Below are positions 34,789-50,266 of a DNA stretch of 64,000 nucleotides, one piece after another (position 1 is the first letter of the stretch; the number at the start of each line of letters is the position of its first letter). The stretch comes from Burkholderiaceae bacterium. GTDB taxonomy: Bacteria > Pseudomonadota > Gammaproteobacteria > Burkholderiales > Burkholderiaceae_E. The stretch is from the NCBI GenBank assembly GCA_023954135.1, contig JAMLIN010000005.1:1-64000 (forward strand), given 5' to 3'. The notes beneath the pieces were generated by a model. That model did no database searches and was not told the DNA's origin. It was given only the letters and a program-made list of their open reading frames with translations. The translations under genes were made by a program, and so were the position numbers.

Positions 34789-35820
34789 ATGGAGAAGGAT
34801 CGGATGAGCGTCACCGCTGAACAGACCGCGCATGCGGGTCATGCACGCGCCCTCGAGCAGGCCGACGCCGGTCCCCAGGCCGTTGCGAGGGAGCGGCTCG
34901 CGGCTCGGGTGCGCCGCTTTGCCCTGCAGGACCGCCTCTTTCTCGGCGTCACCTTCACCTTCGCGCTGTTCGTGCTGGTGGTGCTGGCCGGACTGCTGGT
35001 GTCGCTCTTCATCGAGGCGTGGCCGGCGTTTCGCGAGTTCGGCCTCGGGTTCTTCGTGGGCACCACCTGGAGCCCGGCCGACGATGTCTACGGCGCGGTC
35101 ATCGCCGTCTACGGCACCGTCGTCTCCTCGTTCATCGCGCTCCTGATCGCGGTGCCGATCAGCTTCGGCATCGCGGTGTTCCTCACCGAGACCTGCCCGG
35201 TCCGGCTGCGCCGGCCGCTGGGCACCGCCATCGAGCTGCTCGCCGGCGTACCCTCGATCATCTACGGAATCTGGGGCCTGTTCATCTTCGCGCCGCTGCT
35301 GCAGGACTATCTCCAGCCGGCGCTGGGCGCGACCGGCCTCGGCTTGTTCTCGGGCCCGCCGCTGGGCGTCGGCATGCTGACCGCCGGCATCGTGCTGGCC
35401 CTGATGGTGATTCCCTTCATCGCCTCGGTCATGCGCGACGTGTTCGAGACGGTTCCCGGCGTGCTCAAGGAGTCGGCCTACGGGATCGGCTGCACCACCT
35501 GGGAGGTGGTGCGGCGGATCGTGCTGCCGTTCACCCGGGTCGGCGTGATCGGCGGCATCATGCTCGGCCTCGGCAGGGCGCTGGGCGAAACCATGGCGGT
35601 CACCTTCGTGATCGGCAACGCGAACCGCCTGTCGGAGAGCCTGCTCGCGCCCGGCAACTCGATCGCCTCGACCCTGGCGAACGAGTTCGCCGAAGCCGAT
35701 CCGACGATGCACATTCCGGCGCTCTACGCGCTCGGCCTGCTGCTGTTCGTGATCACCTTCATCGTGCTGGGCCTGGCCAAGTGGCTGACCGAGCGCAGCC
35801 GGCGTCGCGCCGGACTCTGA
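34789..35820 (+). CDS. pstC: Phosphate ABC transporter permease PstC
   Basis: This is one of the two membrane subunits of the high-affinity phosphate importer, 343 residues with six helices. The inner-membrane-component loop reads [20 protein letters not shown] and then [22 protein letters not shown] (the EAA-like region). Either ATG 34789 or ATG 34804 may be used, as both have a ribosome-binding site (AGGGAA and AAGGA). It is unusual in carrying an Ala/Arg-rich soluble N-terminus of about 45 residues before the first helix. It precedes pstA by a few bases. Confidence 0.95.
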   Translation: MEKDRMSVTAEQTAHAGHARALEQADAGPQAVARERLAARVRRFALQDRLFLGVTFTFALFVLVVLAGLLVSLFIEAWPAFREFGLGFFVGTTWSPADDVYGAVIAVYGTVVSSFIALLIAVPISFGIAVFLTETCPVRLRRPLGTAIELLAGVPSIIYGIWGLFIFAPLLQDYLQPALGATGLGLFSGPPLGVGMLTAGIVLALMVIPFIASVMRDVFETVPGVLKESAYGIGCTTWEVVRRIVLPFTRVGVIGGIMLGLGRALGETMAVTFVIGNANRLSESLLAPGNSIASTLANEFAEADPTMHIPALYALGLLLFVITFIVLGLAKWLTERSRRRAGL

Positions 35821-35849
35821 GCATGCGCACGGCAATCAAGGAACTTCCG

Positions 35850-36716
35850 ATGAACGCCAACTCCCTCGACTCGACCCCCATGTATCGCCGCCGGCGCCTG
35901 TCCAACGCCATGGGCATGGGCCTGTCGGCCTTCGCGATGGTGATCGGCCTGTTCGCGCTCGGCTGGATCCTCTGGACGCTGATCTCCGAGGGGTTCGCGG
36001 CGCTGAACTGGGCCTTCTTCACCGCATCGACGCCGGCGCCCGGCACCCCGGGCGGCGGCATGGCCAACGCCATCGTCGGCAGCCTGCTGATGGTCGGCTT
36101 CGCGACCCTGGTGTCGACCCCGATCGGCATCCTGGCGGGCATCTACCTCGCGGAGTTCGGTGCGAAGTCGCGCTTCGCGCAGCTGACCCGCTTCGTGACC
36201 GACATCATGCTCTCGGCCCCCTCGATCGTGATCGGCCTGTTCGTCTATGCGATCGTGGTTGCCACCACCCGCCAGTTCTCCGGCTGGGCCGGCTCGATCG
36301 CCCTGTCGCTGATCGCGATCCCGGTGGTGGTGCGCACCACCGAGAACATGCTGAGCCTCGTGCCGGGAAGCCTGCGCGAGGCGGCCTTCGCCCTGGGCAC
36401 GCCGCGCTGGAAGGTCAATCTCGCGGTCACGCTGCGGGCGGTGCGCGGCGGCGTGATCACCGGCGTGCTGCTCGCGATCGCCCGGATCTTCGGCGAGACG
36501 GCTCCGCTGCTGTTCACCTCGCTGTCGAACCAGTTCTTCAACGCCGACATGGGCAAGCCGATGGCGAGCCTGCCGGTGGTGATCTACAACTTCGCGCTCA
36601 GTCCCTACGAGGACTGGCAGCGCCTTGCCTGGGGCGGCGCCGCGCTCATCGCCATCATCGTCCTGGCGATCAACATCGTGGCCCGCACGATGTTCCGCGA
36701 CGCTCCCCGAGCCTGA
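35850..36716 (+). CDS. pstA: Phosphate ABC transporter permease PstA
   Basis: The second membrane subunit of the Pst importer has 288 residues. It carries helices around [19 protein letters not shown], the [16 protein letters not shown] segment and the coupling loop [21 protein letters not shown]. An in-frame ATG at 35823 exists, but AAGGAA sits six bases before 35850, so I prefer that start. It pairs with PstC to form the channel energised by PstB. Confidence 0.95.
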   Translation: MNANSLDSTPMYRRRRLSNAMGMGLSAFAMVIGLFALGWILWTLISEGFAALNWAFFTASTPAPGTPGGGMANAIVGSLLMVGFATLVSTPIGILAGIYLAEFGAKSRFAQLTRFVTDIMLSAPSIVIGLFVYAIVVATTRQFSGWAGSIALSLIAIPVVVRTTENMLSLVPGSLREAAFALGTPRWKVNLAVTLRAVRGGVITGVLLAIARIFGETAPLLFTSLSNQFFNADMGKPMASLPVVIYNFALSPYEDWQRLAWGGAALIAIIVLAINIVARTMFRDAPRA

Positions 36717-36739
36717 CGAACCGAAAGACAGGACCACTC

Positions 36740-37543
36740 ATGCAATCCACCGTTCTCGAGAGCAGGGAATCGACCGCGCCGCTGGTGACCGATTCGGTCA
36801 TGCAGGTGCGCGACCTCGATTTCTACTACGGCAAGTTCCAGGGCCTGAAGAAGGTCACGATGGACATCGCTCGCAACAAGGTCACCGCCTTCATCGGCCC
36901 GTCGGGCTGCGGGAAGTCCACCTTGCTGCGCACCTTCAACCGGATGTTCGACCTCTATCCCGGCCAGCGCGCGGAAGGGAGCATCATCTTCAACGGCAGG
37001 AACATCCTCGACCCGCGCCAGGACGTGAACATGCTGCGGGCGAAGGTCGGCATGGTGTTCCAGAAGCCGACGCCGTTTCCGATGACGATCTTCGAGAACA
37101 TCGCCTTCGGGGTGCGGCTCTACGAGCCGCTCAAGGGCCGCGACATGGAGGAGCGGGTCGAGTGGGCGTTGCGCAAGGCCGCCCTGTGGGAGGAGGTCAA
37201 GGACAAGCTGCAGCAGAGCGGGCTGAGCCTCTCGGGCGGCCAGCAGCAGCGCCTGTGCATCGCCCGCATGGTGGCGGTCAAGCCGGAGGTGCTGCTGCTC
37301 GATGAGCCGACCAGCGCGCTCGACCCGATCTCGACCGCCAAGGTCGAGGAGCTCATGAACGAGCTCAAGAACGACTACACCATCGCGGTCGTCACTCACA
37401 ACATGCAGCAGGCGGCGCGCATCTCGGATTTCACGACCTACATGTACCTCGGCGAGCTGATCGAGTTCGGCCGCACCGACGAGATCTTCATCAAGCCGAA
37501 GAAGAAGGCGACCGAGGACTACATCACCGGTCGCTTCGGCTGA
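36740..37543 (+). CDS. pstB: Phosphate ABC transporter ATPase PstB
   Basis: The 267-residue ATPase has Walker [10 protein letters not shown] (53-61), a Q-loop ([17 protein letters not shown]), the signature [14 protein letters not shown] and Walker [14 protein letters not shown]. It couples ATP hydrolysis to phosphate import through PstC and PstA, and in known systems also signals through PhoU to PhoR. Length and motifs are normal. It lies 23 bases after pstA. Confidence 0.97.
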   Translation: MQSTVLESRESTAPLVTDSVMQVRDLDFYYGKFQGLKKVTMDIARNKVTAFIGPSGCGKSTLLRTFNRMFDLYPGQRAEGSIIFNGRNILDPRQDVNMLRAKVGMVFQKPTPFPMTIFENIAFGVRLYEPLKGRDMEERVEWALRKAALWEEVKDKLQQSGLSLSGGQQQRLCIARMVAVKPEVLLLDEPTSALDPISTAKVEELMNELKNDYTIAVVTHNMQQAARISDFTTYMYLGELIEFGRTDEIFIKPKKKATEDYITGRFG

Positions 37544-37547
37544 CCCC

Positions 37548-38243
37548 ATGAACGGAACCGGACCCCAGGCAATCATGGAACATACCTATCGTCCCTTCGA
37601 TGCGGACATCGACAACCTGCGCAGCGCGGTCACCACGATGGGCGGCCTGGTCGAGCGCCAGCTGATCCGCGCGGTCGATGCGGTGCGCAACCGCGACCTG
37701 CGGCTGCTGGCCCAGGTTCTCGCCGACGAGGGCGTGGTCAACCAGCTGCACCTCGAGACCGACCTGCGCTGCAACCAGACGATCGCCCGGCGCCAGCCGA
37801 TCGCGGTCGACCTGCGCGAGATCATCGCCGTCCTGCACATCAACAACGATCTCGAGCGGATCGGCGACGAAGCCAAGAAGATCGCGCTCAAGTCCCGTGC
37901 CTTCGAGGCGAGCGGCAGCCTGCCCATCCCCTCTGATCGGGTCGAGGAGATGACCGGGCTGGTCGTCGAGATGCTGCGCGATTCGCTGGAGGCCTACATC
38001 CGGCACGACACCGCCGCCGCCAAGGCGGTCGCGGTGCGCGACGAGGCGGTCGACCAGCTGCGCGATGCGCTGATCGGCGAGCTGATGGATCGCATCAGCG
38101 GCACCCCGGGCATCGTGTCGCAGGCGCTGGCGATGATCTTCGTCGTGCAGTCGATCGAACGGGCCGGCGATCATGCGAAGAACATCGCCGAGTACGTGGT
38201 GCACGTGGTCGAGGGGTCAGACGTGCGCCACCAGCCCGTCTAG
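37548..38243 (+). CDS. phoU: Phosphate-signalling protein PhoU
   Basis: The 231-residue protein has two three-helix PhoU repeats with the E/DxxxD metal-binding pattern (HINNDLERIGDEAKKIA and FVVQSIERAGDHAKNIAEYVVH). It keeps PhoR inhibitory when phosphate is ample. The start is ATG 37548 (MNGTGPQ) or ATG 37575 (MEHTYRPFD); the family resembles the latter. It is the last gene of the pst operon and converges on phoR, with only 17 bases between the stops. Confidence 0.94.
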   Translation: MNGTGPQAIMEHTYRPFDADIDNLRSAVTTMGGLVERQLIRAVDAVRNRDLRLLAQVLADEGVVNQLHLETDLRCNQTIARRQPIAVDLREIIAVLHINNDLERIGDEAKKIALKSRAFEASGSLPIPSDRVEEMTGLVVEMLRDSLEAYIRHDTAAAKAVAVRDEAVDQLRDALIGELMDRISGTPGIVSQALAMIFVVQSIERAGDHAKNIAEYVVHVVEGSDVRHQPV

Positions 38244-38260
38244 GCTCGAATGCGAACCCT

Positions 38261-39579
38261 TTAGGGGGCGTCCCCGGGGGTCGTGGCCGGGTCCGGCACG
38301 AACTCGGGCTGGATGATGCGGGCAGGGGCGAAGCGCAGCGTGAAGCGGCTGCCCTTGCCGGCCTTGCTCTCGATCAGGAGCTCGGCGCCGTGGCGGTTGG
38401 CGATGTGCTTGACGATCGCCAGGCCCAGCCCGGTGCCCCCGGTGCTGCGCGAACGCGCCCGATCCACCCGGTAGAAGCGCTCGGTCAGGCGCGGCAGGTG
38501 CTCGGCCGGGATGCCGATGCCGGTGTCGGCCACCACGACGGCACCTTCTCCGTTCTTCTGGACCCATTCGAGCGAGATCCGCCCGCCGGCCGGGGTGTAG
38601 CGCACCGCGTTGCTCAGCAGGTTGCGGATCGCGCTCTCGATCTCGGCGCCGATACCGAGCAGGCGCAGGCCCGGTGGGACATCGGATTCGATCGTGTGCT
38701 GGCCGCCCGACAGGACCCGGGCATCGGCGACCAGGCTCGAGCAGAGCCTGTCGAGCTCGATCGTCTCGTCGGCCGGCTTGTCGATCGCGGATTCGAGCGA
38801 GGACAGGGTGAGCAGATCCTCGACGAGGCGCTGCATCGTCTGGCTGTGCTTGGCGATCGATTCGAGGTGTCGGCGCTGCTCGCCGGTGTCGAGCTCGAGC
38901 TCGAGCATGGTCTCGGCGAAGCCGCCGATCACGGTGATCGGGGTGCGGATCTCGTGCGACACGTTGGCCACGAAGTCGCTGCGTATCGCATCGAGCCGGG
39001 CCTGGTCGGTGATGTCGCGCACGATCAGGAGCTTCCTCGCGTCGTCGCTCGCGTGCAGCCGGATCTCGAAGGTGTGTCCCGGCCGGCTGGGCAGGCCGAG
39101 CCGCAGCGGCCTCGCGAACTGGCCCGCATCGAGATAGTCGACGAAGTCCGGGTCGTTCAGGAAATGGTGCACCGGCCGACGGCTGCCGAACACGCCGTGC
39201 AGGTCGCGAGCGGTCTCGTTGGCCCATTCGACGTGGTTGAAGCGATCGAGCAGCATCAGCCCGTCGGGTAGCCGGTCGACGGCCGCGCGCAGCTGGCCGA
39301 GCTCGTCGGCCAGATCGTTGCGCTCCTCGGTCTCGCGCCGCATGAAACGGGCGATCCTGTCCATCGGCCGTCGCCAGGCGGCGATCCCGACCGGTACGTC
39401 GCGCATCTTCGGCAGGCCGGCCCAGTGTGTCAGGCGCCTGAGGAAATAGCTGTGGTAGGCGGCGAGCGCGACCAGGCATGCGCCCAGCCAGACGGCGGCG
39501 GCGAGCTCCATGCCGGAGCGGAACAGGAGAGCGCCGATCAGGGCTGCGAGGACCGGGATGCCGAGCGAGATTGCGTTCA

Positions 39580-39583
<4 letters not shown>
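38261..39583 (-). CDS. phoR: Phosphate-regulon sensor kinase PhoR
   Basis: This 440-residue sensor kinase has two N-terminal membrane helices (about 5-22 and 28-48) and a PAS domain at about 100-190. The phosphorylated His is His210 in ANVSHEIRTPITVIGG. The ATPase boxes follow (NLLSNAVRYTP, VADTGIGIPAEHLPRL, STGGTGLGLAIVKHIA). It lacks a large periplasmic domain, like other PhoR proteins, and so takes its signal from PstSCAB/PhoU. It overlaps phoB by four bases. Confidence 0.95.
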
Positions 39584-40266
<683 letters not shown>

Positions 40267-40297
40267 GGCAGGCCTCGTGATGGTACGGGCTTTCAGA

Positions 40298-40951
40298 TTA
40301 TGACAAAGACTTGACCGTTTCATGACGGGCGCCGGGCTCGCTCCAGGCATAGCGCAGCCGTCCGCCTGGAGGCCGGTTGCGGCCCACCGCGAGCCGCCAG
40401 GCGCCGACCCGGATCGGCGGCGCGAGGAGCGGCGCGGGCGCGGCCTCGGGCCGGGCCTCGCGCACCAGCGAGAGGTGCGGAACCAGGGGGCGTTCATCGA
40501 ATTCGCAGGGCATCGCCCGCAGCGCCCGCCTCAGCTCCTCGGAAAGTCCGGCCAGCCAGTCGGGTATCGTGTCGGGCCCCGCCCAGAACAGCGCCGGCCG
40601 GCGGGCGCGCCCGAAGCGTCCGAGCCGGGTCAGCAGCAGCGGCGGCCAGGCCGGCTCCGTCTCCAGCAGCGGCGCGACGGCATCCTCGAGGCGTTCGCCG
40701 AAGGACGGCTCGCGGGCGCCGATGAAGGCGAGCGTGAGGTGGATGTCCCCGGCGGCGAGCGGCCGACCTCCGCCCTCTGCGGCGATCCCGCGGGCAAGCT
40801 GCGCCAGGGCGCGGGCGGCCTCGGCATCGGGCAGGAGGGCGACGAAATACCTGGGATGGCCGACGGGCGTTGCGCGGGTGCCGACCGGTTGCGGGCGGCG
40901 CCCCGGTGGCTCGTGCGACACTGTCGGTCGATCGATTCTGCGTCTGCGCAT
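40298..40951 (-). CDS. thpR: RNA 2',3'-cyclic phosphodiesterase / 2'-5' RNA ligase ThpR
   Basis: This 2H-family phosphoesterase has about 217 residues. The two catalytic HxTx-type motifs are HLTLAFIG and HLSLVREA. It hydrolyses or joins 2'-5' linked or 2',3'-cyclic RNA ends. Conserved sequence begins at RYFVALLP (residue 34), so a GTG at 40921 is a possible later start. Its nominal start is only 11 bases from that of galE. The last 30 bases hold the phoB Pho box, so two functions share the same DNA. Confidence 0.85.
   Translation of the reverse strand: MRRRRIDRPTVSHEPPGRRPQPVGTRATPVGHPRYFVALLPDAEAARALAQLARGIAAEGGGRPLAAGDIHLTLAFIGAREPSFGERLEDAVAPLLETEPAWPPLLLTRLGRFGRARRPALFWAGPDTIPDWLAGLSEELRRALRAMPCEFDERPLVPHLSLVREARPEAAPAPLLAPPIRVGAWRLAVGRNRPPGGRLRYAWSEPGARHETVKSLS
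40300..40328 (-). promoter_or_regulatory. Three-repeat Pho box before phoB
   Basis: Read leftward, CCGTCAT (40328-40322), CGGTCAA (40317-40311) and TTGTCAT (40306-40300) occur exactly 11 bases apart. This matches the 7-bp plus 4-bp PhoB repeat. A TAATCT follows as a possible -10. The site lies partly inside the 3' end of thpR and implies autoregulation of phoBR. Confidence 0.75.
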
Positions 40952-40962
40952 CGGGAGCTGTC

Positions 40963-42009
40963 TTGGACGTTCGGGAAAATTCCCCCCGCAAGCATTCTGC
41001 CTGCAAGGTGCTCGTCACCGGCGGCGCCGGCTACATCGGCTCGCACACCGTGGTCGAGTTGGTCGGCGCCGGCCACGAGGTCGTGGTGCTCGACAACCTG
41101 TCGAACGCCTCGCGGCGCTCGCTAGAGCGCGTCGAACGCATCACCGGCGTCCGCGTTCCCCTGGTGGTCGGCGACATCCGTGACGCGGCCCTGCTGCGCG
41201 AGCTGCTGGCGCGCGAGCGCTTCGATGCGACCCTGCACTTCGCCGGCCTCAAGGCGGTCGGCGAATCCGTCGCGAAGCCGCTCGAATACTACGACTGCAA
41301 CATCGCGGGCACGACGACCCTGCTCGAATGCCTCGGCGAAGCCGGGGTGCGCAACTTCGTGTTCAGCTCGTCGGCGACCGTCTACGGCGATCCGCAGTCG
41401 GTGCCGATCCGCGAGGATGCGCCGACGGGGCCGACCAATCCCTACGGCCGGACCAAGTGGATGATCGAGTTCATCCTGCGCGATCTCGCCGTCGCGGACC
41501 CGCGCTGGTCGATCGGCATCCTGCGCTACTTCAATCCGGCCGGCGCTCACCCGAGCGGCCTGATCGGCGAGGATCCCCAGGGCATTCCCAACAACCTGAT
41601 GCCCTTCGTGGCCCAGGTGGCGGTCGGCCGGCGCGAGTACCTGTCGGTGTTCGGCGGCGACTACCCGACCCGCGACGGCACCGGCGTGCGCGACTACATC
41701 CACGTCGTCGATCTCGCCCGCGGACATCTCGCCGCGCTCGAGCATGCCCGCGCGCAGGTGGGCGCCTTCACCGTCAATCTCGGGACGGGCCTGGGCTGCT
41801 CGGTTCTCGAGATGATCGCCGCCTTCGAACGCGCCAGCGGCCGGCCGGTGCCCTACCGGATCGTCGACCGGCGGCCCGGCGACATCGCGCAGTGCTATGC
41901 CGATCCCGCGCATGCCGCCGAGCTGCTCGGCTGGCGGGCGAGCCTGGGAATCGACGAGATGTGCGCCGACGGCTGGCGCTGGCAGCAGGGCAACCCCCAG
42001 GGCTACTAG
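40963..42009 (+). CDS. galE: UDP-glucose 4-epimerase GalE
   Basis: The 348-residue extended SDR interconverts UDP-glucose and UDP-galactose. GGAGYIGS (about 20-27) binds NAD, SSSATVYGDP gives the catalytic Ser/Thr, and NPYGRTKWMIE the YxxxK pair. RDGTGVRDYIHVVDLA is the substrate loop. I start at TTG 40963 because GGGAG lies five bases ahead; a GTG at 41009 would also give a complete NAD motif. A 159-bp inverted-repeat element begins two bases after the stop. Confidence 0.92.
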   Translation: MDVRENSPRKHSACKVLVTGGAGYIGSHTVVELVGAGHEVVVLDNLSNASRRSLERVERITGVRVPLVVGDIRDAALLRELLARERFDATLHFAGLKAVGESVAKPLEYYDCNIAGTTTLLECLGEAGVRNFVFSSSATVYGDPQSVPIREDAPTGPTNPYGRTKWMIEFILRDLAVADPRWSIGILRYFNPAGAHPSGLIGEDPQGIPNNLMPFVAQVAVGRREYLSVFGGDYPTRDGTGVRDYIHVVDLARGHLAALEHARAQVGAFTVNLGTGLGCSVLEMIAAFERASGRPVPYRIVDRRPGDIAQCYADPAHAAELLGWRASLGIDEMCADGWRWQQGNPQGY

Positions 42010-42010
42010 A

Positions 42011-42169
42011 GAGCCTGCGAACGGGCCAGCCACACCCGCTCGTCACGTCAGGACGGCCCCGCTCTTCGTTGCAAATGCTCGCCATGTCACCCGACATGGC
42101 TGCGCTTTGCGCCTCGATCGGAACCGCCCTGGCGCGCCGCTCGGGCGCGTCCGGCCCGTTCACAGGCTC
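42011..42169. repeat. 159-bp palindrome-ended element, copy 1
   Basis: It is bounded by 17-bp inverted repeats, GAGCCTGCGAACGGGCC (42011-42027) and GGCCCGTTCACAGGCTC (42153-42169), with one mismatch. Inside is a CCATGTC/GACATGG hairpin. It is the same length as copy 2 at 48218-48376 and nearly identical to it over most of the core. No protein is encoded. It behaves like a MITE or large REP element. Confidence 0.85.
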
Positions 42170-42173
42170 TGGC

Positions 42174-42205
42174 TCTGCGAGCGGGCCAGCCACACCCGGT
42201 CACGG
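42174..42205. repeat. Partial end of the 159-bp element
   Basis: Directly after copy 1, CTGCGAGCGGGCCAGCCACA repeats the first 30 bases of the element with small changes. It looks like a solo end or failed second copy. Confidence 0.6.
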
Positions 42206-42222
42206 ACTCCGGGACCCCTCGT

Positions 42223-46381
<4,159 letters not shown>

Positions 46382-46399
46382 GGTCGGTGGGCGATTTTA

Positions 46400-47080
46400 T
46401 CAGTCCGCGCCCGGATCGCCGGGCAGGGCGGCGGCGTCGGCCTCGAATTCGCGCAGCAGGGGCAGGTTGAGAGGGCGCTTGCGCTCGTAGCCGTAGCGGT
46501 CGAGCGCATCGAAGAGCGCGATCAGGCTGCGGATGTCGCGGTCGTGGTGGGCGAGCAGATAGGGGATCAGGTCCCGGCCGAGCGCCACCCCGCGGCTGCG
46601 GGCGTGCCGCTCGAGGGCGGCGGCCTTGTGGTGGTCGTCGAGCAGGCGCATCTGCAGGACCAGGCCCCAGCCGAGCCGGGTGCGCAGATCCTCGCGCAGG
46701 CGCATCGCCAGCGGCGGGGCGTCGCCGGTCACGACCAGCGTCGCGGCGACGCCGGCCTGGATCTGGTTGTACAGGCCGAAGAGCGCCTGCTGCCCGGCGG
46801 CATCGAGTCGCTGGCAGTCGTCGACCAGGAGCAGGTCGCCGTCGGCGGCCGTGGCCGGCACCTCTCCGGTCGCGCAGGCACTGCGCCCCCATGGCGCGAG
46901 CGCCTGCAGAAGGTGGCTGCGGCCGGCGCCGGCGGGACCCCAGAGATACACGAAACGGGTCCGCCGGTCTCCCTCGGCGAGCCGGTGCGCGAGCGCGACG
47001 ATCTCGGCGTTGTCGCCGGCAACGAAGTTCCCGAGCGTCGGCGCCGGCCGCCGGTGCAGGTCGAGGGGCAGCTGCCTCAT
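46400..47080 (-). CDS. hda: DnaA-related regulatory inactivator Hda
   Basis: The 226-residue AAA+ protein promotes ATP hydrolysis by DnaA together with the clamp. It has the clamp-binding QLPLDL at the start and Walker-like GPAGAGRSHLLQA (Arg where the Lys of GKS is expected, as often in Hda/DnaA-like proteins). The sensor region is LLLVDDCQRLDAAGQQALF. ATG 47080 is taken as the start; ATG 47089 would add MTL. It is divergent from purM, a conserved arrangement in betaproteobacteria. Confidence 0.9.
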   Translation of the reverse strand: MRQLPLDLHRRPAPTLGNFVAGDNAEIVALAHRLAEGDRRTRFVYLWGPAGAGRSHLLQALAPWGRSACATGEVPATAADGDLLLVDDCQRLDAAGQQALFGLYNQIQAGVAATLVVTGDAPPLAMRLREDLRTRLGWGLVLQMRLLDDHHKAAALERHARSRGVALGRDLIPYLLAHHDRDIRSLIALFDALDRYGYERKRPLNLPLLREFEADAAALPGDPGAD

Positions 47081-47158
47081 CAAAGTCATCGAGGGTGGGG
47101 CGGAGTGGGTGCCGGCAGGCACTAGAATGGCGAGGACACGATTGTATCGGGGCACCCC

Positions 47159-48217
<1,059 letters not shown>

Positions 48218-48376
48218 GAACCTGTGAACGAATCCTCCACGCCCGCTCGTCACGCCATGGCGGCCCCGCTCATCGTTGCAAATGCTCGCCATGTCACCCG
48301 ACATGGCTGCGCTTTGCGCCTCGATCGGAACCGCCCTGGCGCACCGCTCGGGCGCGTCCGATTCATTCACAGGTTC
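48218..48376. repeat. 159-bp palindrome-ended element, copy 2
   Basis: The ends are GAACCTGTGAACGAATC (48218-48234) and GATTCATTCACAGGTTC (48360-48376), an inverted repeat with one mismatch. The core, from GTTGCAAATGCTCGCC onward, matches copy 1 closely. The outer 20 bases differ between copies but each copy's two ends stay complementary, which means the pairing is being maintained. It ends ten bases before the tamA ATG. Confidence 0.87.
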
Positions 48377-48386
48377 TGAGCGCCGG

Positions 48387-50252
48387 ATGCATGCATTGCC
48401 GGGGCGCGGGCGCCATGCCGCGGTCCGCGGGCTCGCGCTCGCCATCTCGCTCGGCAGCCTCCTGGCGGTGCCCGGCGCGGGGATCGCGCTGGCGAGCGAG
48501 ATCGACGCCGGCGTCGAGGAAGGGGACGTCGGATTCACGCCGGCACCCGGCCGGCAGGCGAACTACGCCTTCGACATCGATGCGCCCGAGGACATCGCCG
48601 AGCGGATCCGCGAGCTGAGCTTCGTCGGCCGCTGGCAGTATCGCGAGGATTTCCTGCCGACCCAGATGCCGGCCCTGCTGGCGCGCCTGGACGACGAGGT
48701 GATGGGGATCCTGCGTTCGCTCGGCTACTACAGCGGCAAGGTGCGCTCGCGCGGCGATGCCGACCGGGTCGAGGTCAGGGTCGCGCCCGGACCGCGGGTC
48801 ACCGTCGCCTTGTCCGAGGTCCGGATCGAGGGGCCTGCCGCCGAGGATCGTCGCGTCGGACGCTTCGTGCGTTCGCGCTGGCTGCTGCCCGAAGGCAGCT
48901 TCTTCGCTTCCCGGGAATGGGAGCGGGGCAAGCGCGGGCTCGTCGACGCGCTTCACCAGCGCGGCTACCTGCGCGCCCGGATCACCGGCAGCGAGGCGCG
49001 CGTCGACCCGGAGCTCAGCTCGGCCCAGCTCGAGGTGGTGCTCGACAGCGGACCCCTGATCGCCTTCGGCGAGCTCGAGATCCAGGGCCTCAGGCGTCAT
49101 GACGAGAGCATCGTGCGGGATCTCCGGCCGTTCCGGCCCGGCGATCCGTACTCGCTCGAGAAGCTGCTCGCCTACGAGGCGGCGCTGCGCGACAGCGGCT
49201 ACTTCTCGGGGGTCAGCGTGGTGCCCGATCTCGCCCCGCTCGAAGCGGATCCGGCCCTGCTGGAAGTTCCCCTGTCGGTCGATCTCGCGGAGTACCGGGC
49301 GAAGCGCGCCGTATTCGGCATCGGCTACAGCAGCGAGCAGGGCGCCCGTGGCCAGGTCGGCTTCGAGCATCGCGATCTGTTCGGCCGCAGCTGGCAGCTC
49401 GAGAGCTCGCTGATCGCCGAGGCGCGCCGCCAGCGCCTGTTCGCCAACGTGCGCACGCCGACCGAGGCGACCGGGCATTTCTACGGTTTCGGCGGGCGGC
49501 TCGAGAAGGTCGACGCCGCCGGCGAGCGGGCCCAGCGCAGCAATGTCTACTTCGGCCGGGGCAAGCGCACCGCCGAGATCGAATGGTTCCTGTCGCTGCA
49601 GATGCAGGCGGAGGATCGGCGCCTCGACGGCAACGAGAGCTACGCCGCCATCGAGGACAGCGCCCACGCCCTGGTGCTCGGCTATTCCTGGAACCTGCGC
49701 CGGCTCAACTCGCGGGTTCTGCCCCGGCGGGGCTACACCATCAGCACCCAGGTCTCGGGCGCGGCCAAGGGCGTCGCCTCGAACCGCAGTTTCGTGCGCT
49801 TCTACGGCCGCGCGATGCGCTTCGTGCCGATGCCCCGGCAGAGCTTTCTCGCCGGCGGCACGCTCGTCGCCCTGGGCGAATTCGGCGTGGTCGCCGCCGG
49901 ATCGCGGCGCGACATCCCGTCCGAGAACCTGTTCCGCGCCGGCGGTTCGCATTCGGTGCGCGGCTACGGCTACCAGACCCTCGGCGTGCCGGAGGCCGGG
50001 GCGATCGTCGGCGGGCGCTACCTCGCGGTCGGCAGCCTCGAGTACCAGCACCCGGTGACCGAGTCGATCGCCGCCGCCATCTTCTACGACATCGGCAATG
50101 CCACCGATTCGCGGCAGGACTACAAGGCGGTGGCCGGCTACGGTGTCGGCATGCGCTGGCGGACTCCGGTCGGGCCGCTCAACCTCGATCTCGCCTATGG
50201 GGAAGCCGTCAGTCGCTGGCGCCTCCATTTCTCCGTCGGCTATACCTTCTGA
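48387..50252 (+). CDS. tamA: TamA, Omp85-family outer-membrane assembly protein
   Basis: The 621-residue protein has a signal peptide ending near GIALAS and three POTRA domains (about 55-270; for example RSLGYYSGKVRSRG and GPLIAFGELEIQGLRRHDES). A 16-strand Omp85 barrel follows, with the lid motif VRGYGYQTLGVPEAG. With TamB it moves material to or through the outer membrane. ATG 48387 is chosen because a signal peptide follows; the in-frame start at 48276 lies within the repeat element. It sits directly before tamB. Confidence 0.93.
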   Translation: MHALPGRGRHAAVRGLALAISLGSLLAVPGAGIALASEIDAGVEEGDVGFTPAPGRQANYAFDIDAPEDIAERIRELSFVGRWQYREDFLPTQMPALLARLDDEVMGILRSLGYYSGKVRSRGDADRVEVRVAPGPRVTVALSEVRIEGPAAEDRRVGRFVRSRWLLPEGSFFASREWERGKRGLVDALHQRGYLRARITGSEARVDPELSSAQLEVVLDSGPLIAFGELEIQGLRRHDESIVRDLRPFRPGDPYSLEKLLAYEAALRDSGYFSGVSVVPDLAPLEADPALLEVPLSVDLAEYRAKRAVFGIGYSSEQGARGQVGFEHRDLFGRSWQLESSLIAEARRQRLFANVRTPTEATGHFYGFGGRLEKVDAAGERAQRSNVYFGRGKRTAEIEWFLSLQMQAEDRRLDGNESYAAIEDSAHALVLGYSWNLRRLNSRVLPRRGYTISTQVSGAAKGVASNRSFVRFYGRAMRFVPMPRQSFLAGGTLVALGEFGVVAAGSRRDIPSENLFRAGGSHSVRGYGYQTLGVPEAGAIVGGRYLAVGSLEYQHPVTESIAAAIFYDIGNATDSRQDYKAVAGYGVGMRWRTPVGPLNLDLAYGEAVSRWRLHFSVGYTF

Positions 50253-50266
50253 CCCTGCCATCGACG

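Noticed and set aside
48276-48386. Extension of tamA upstream into the 159-bp element
   Set aside because: The extra 37 residues come from repeat DNA and precede a normal signal peptide at ATG 48387.
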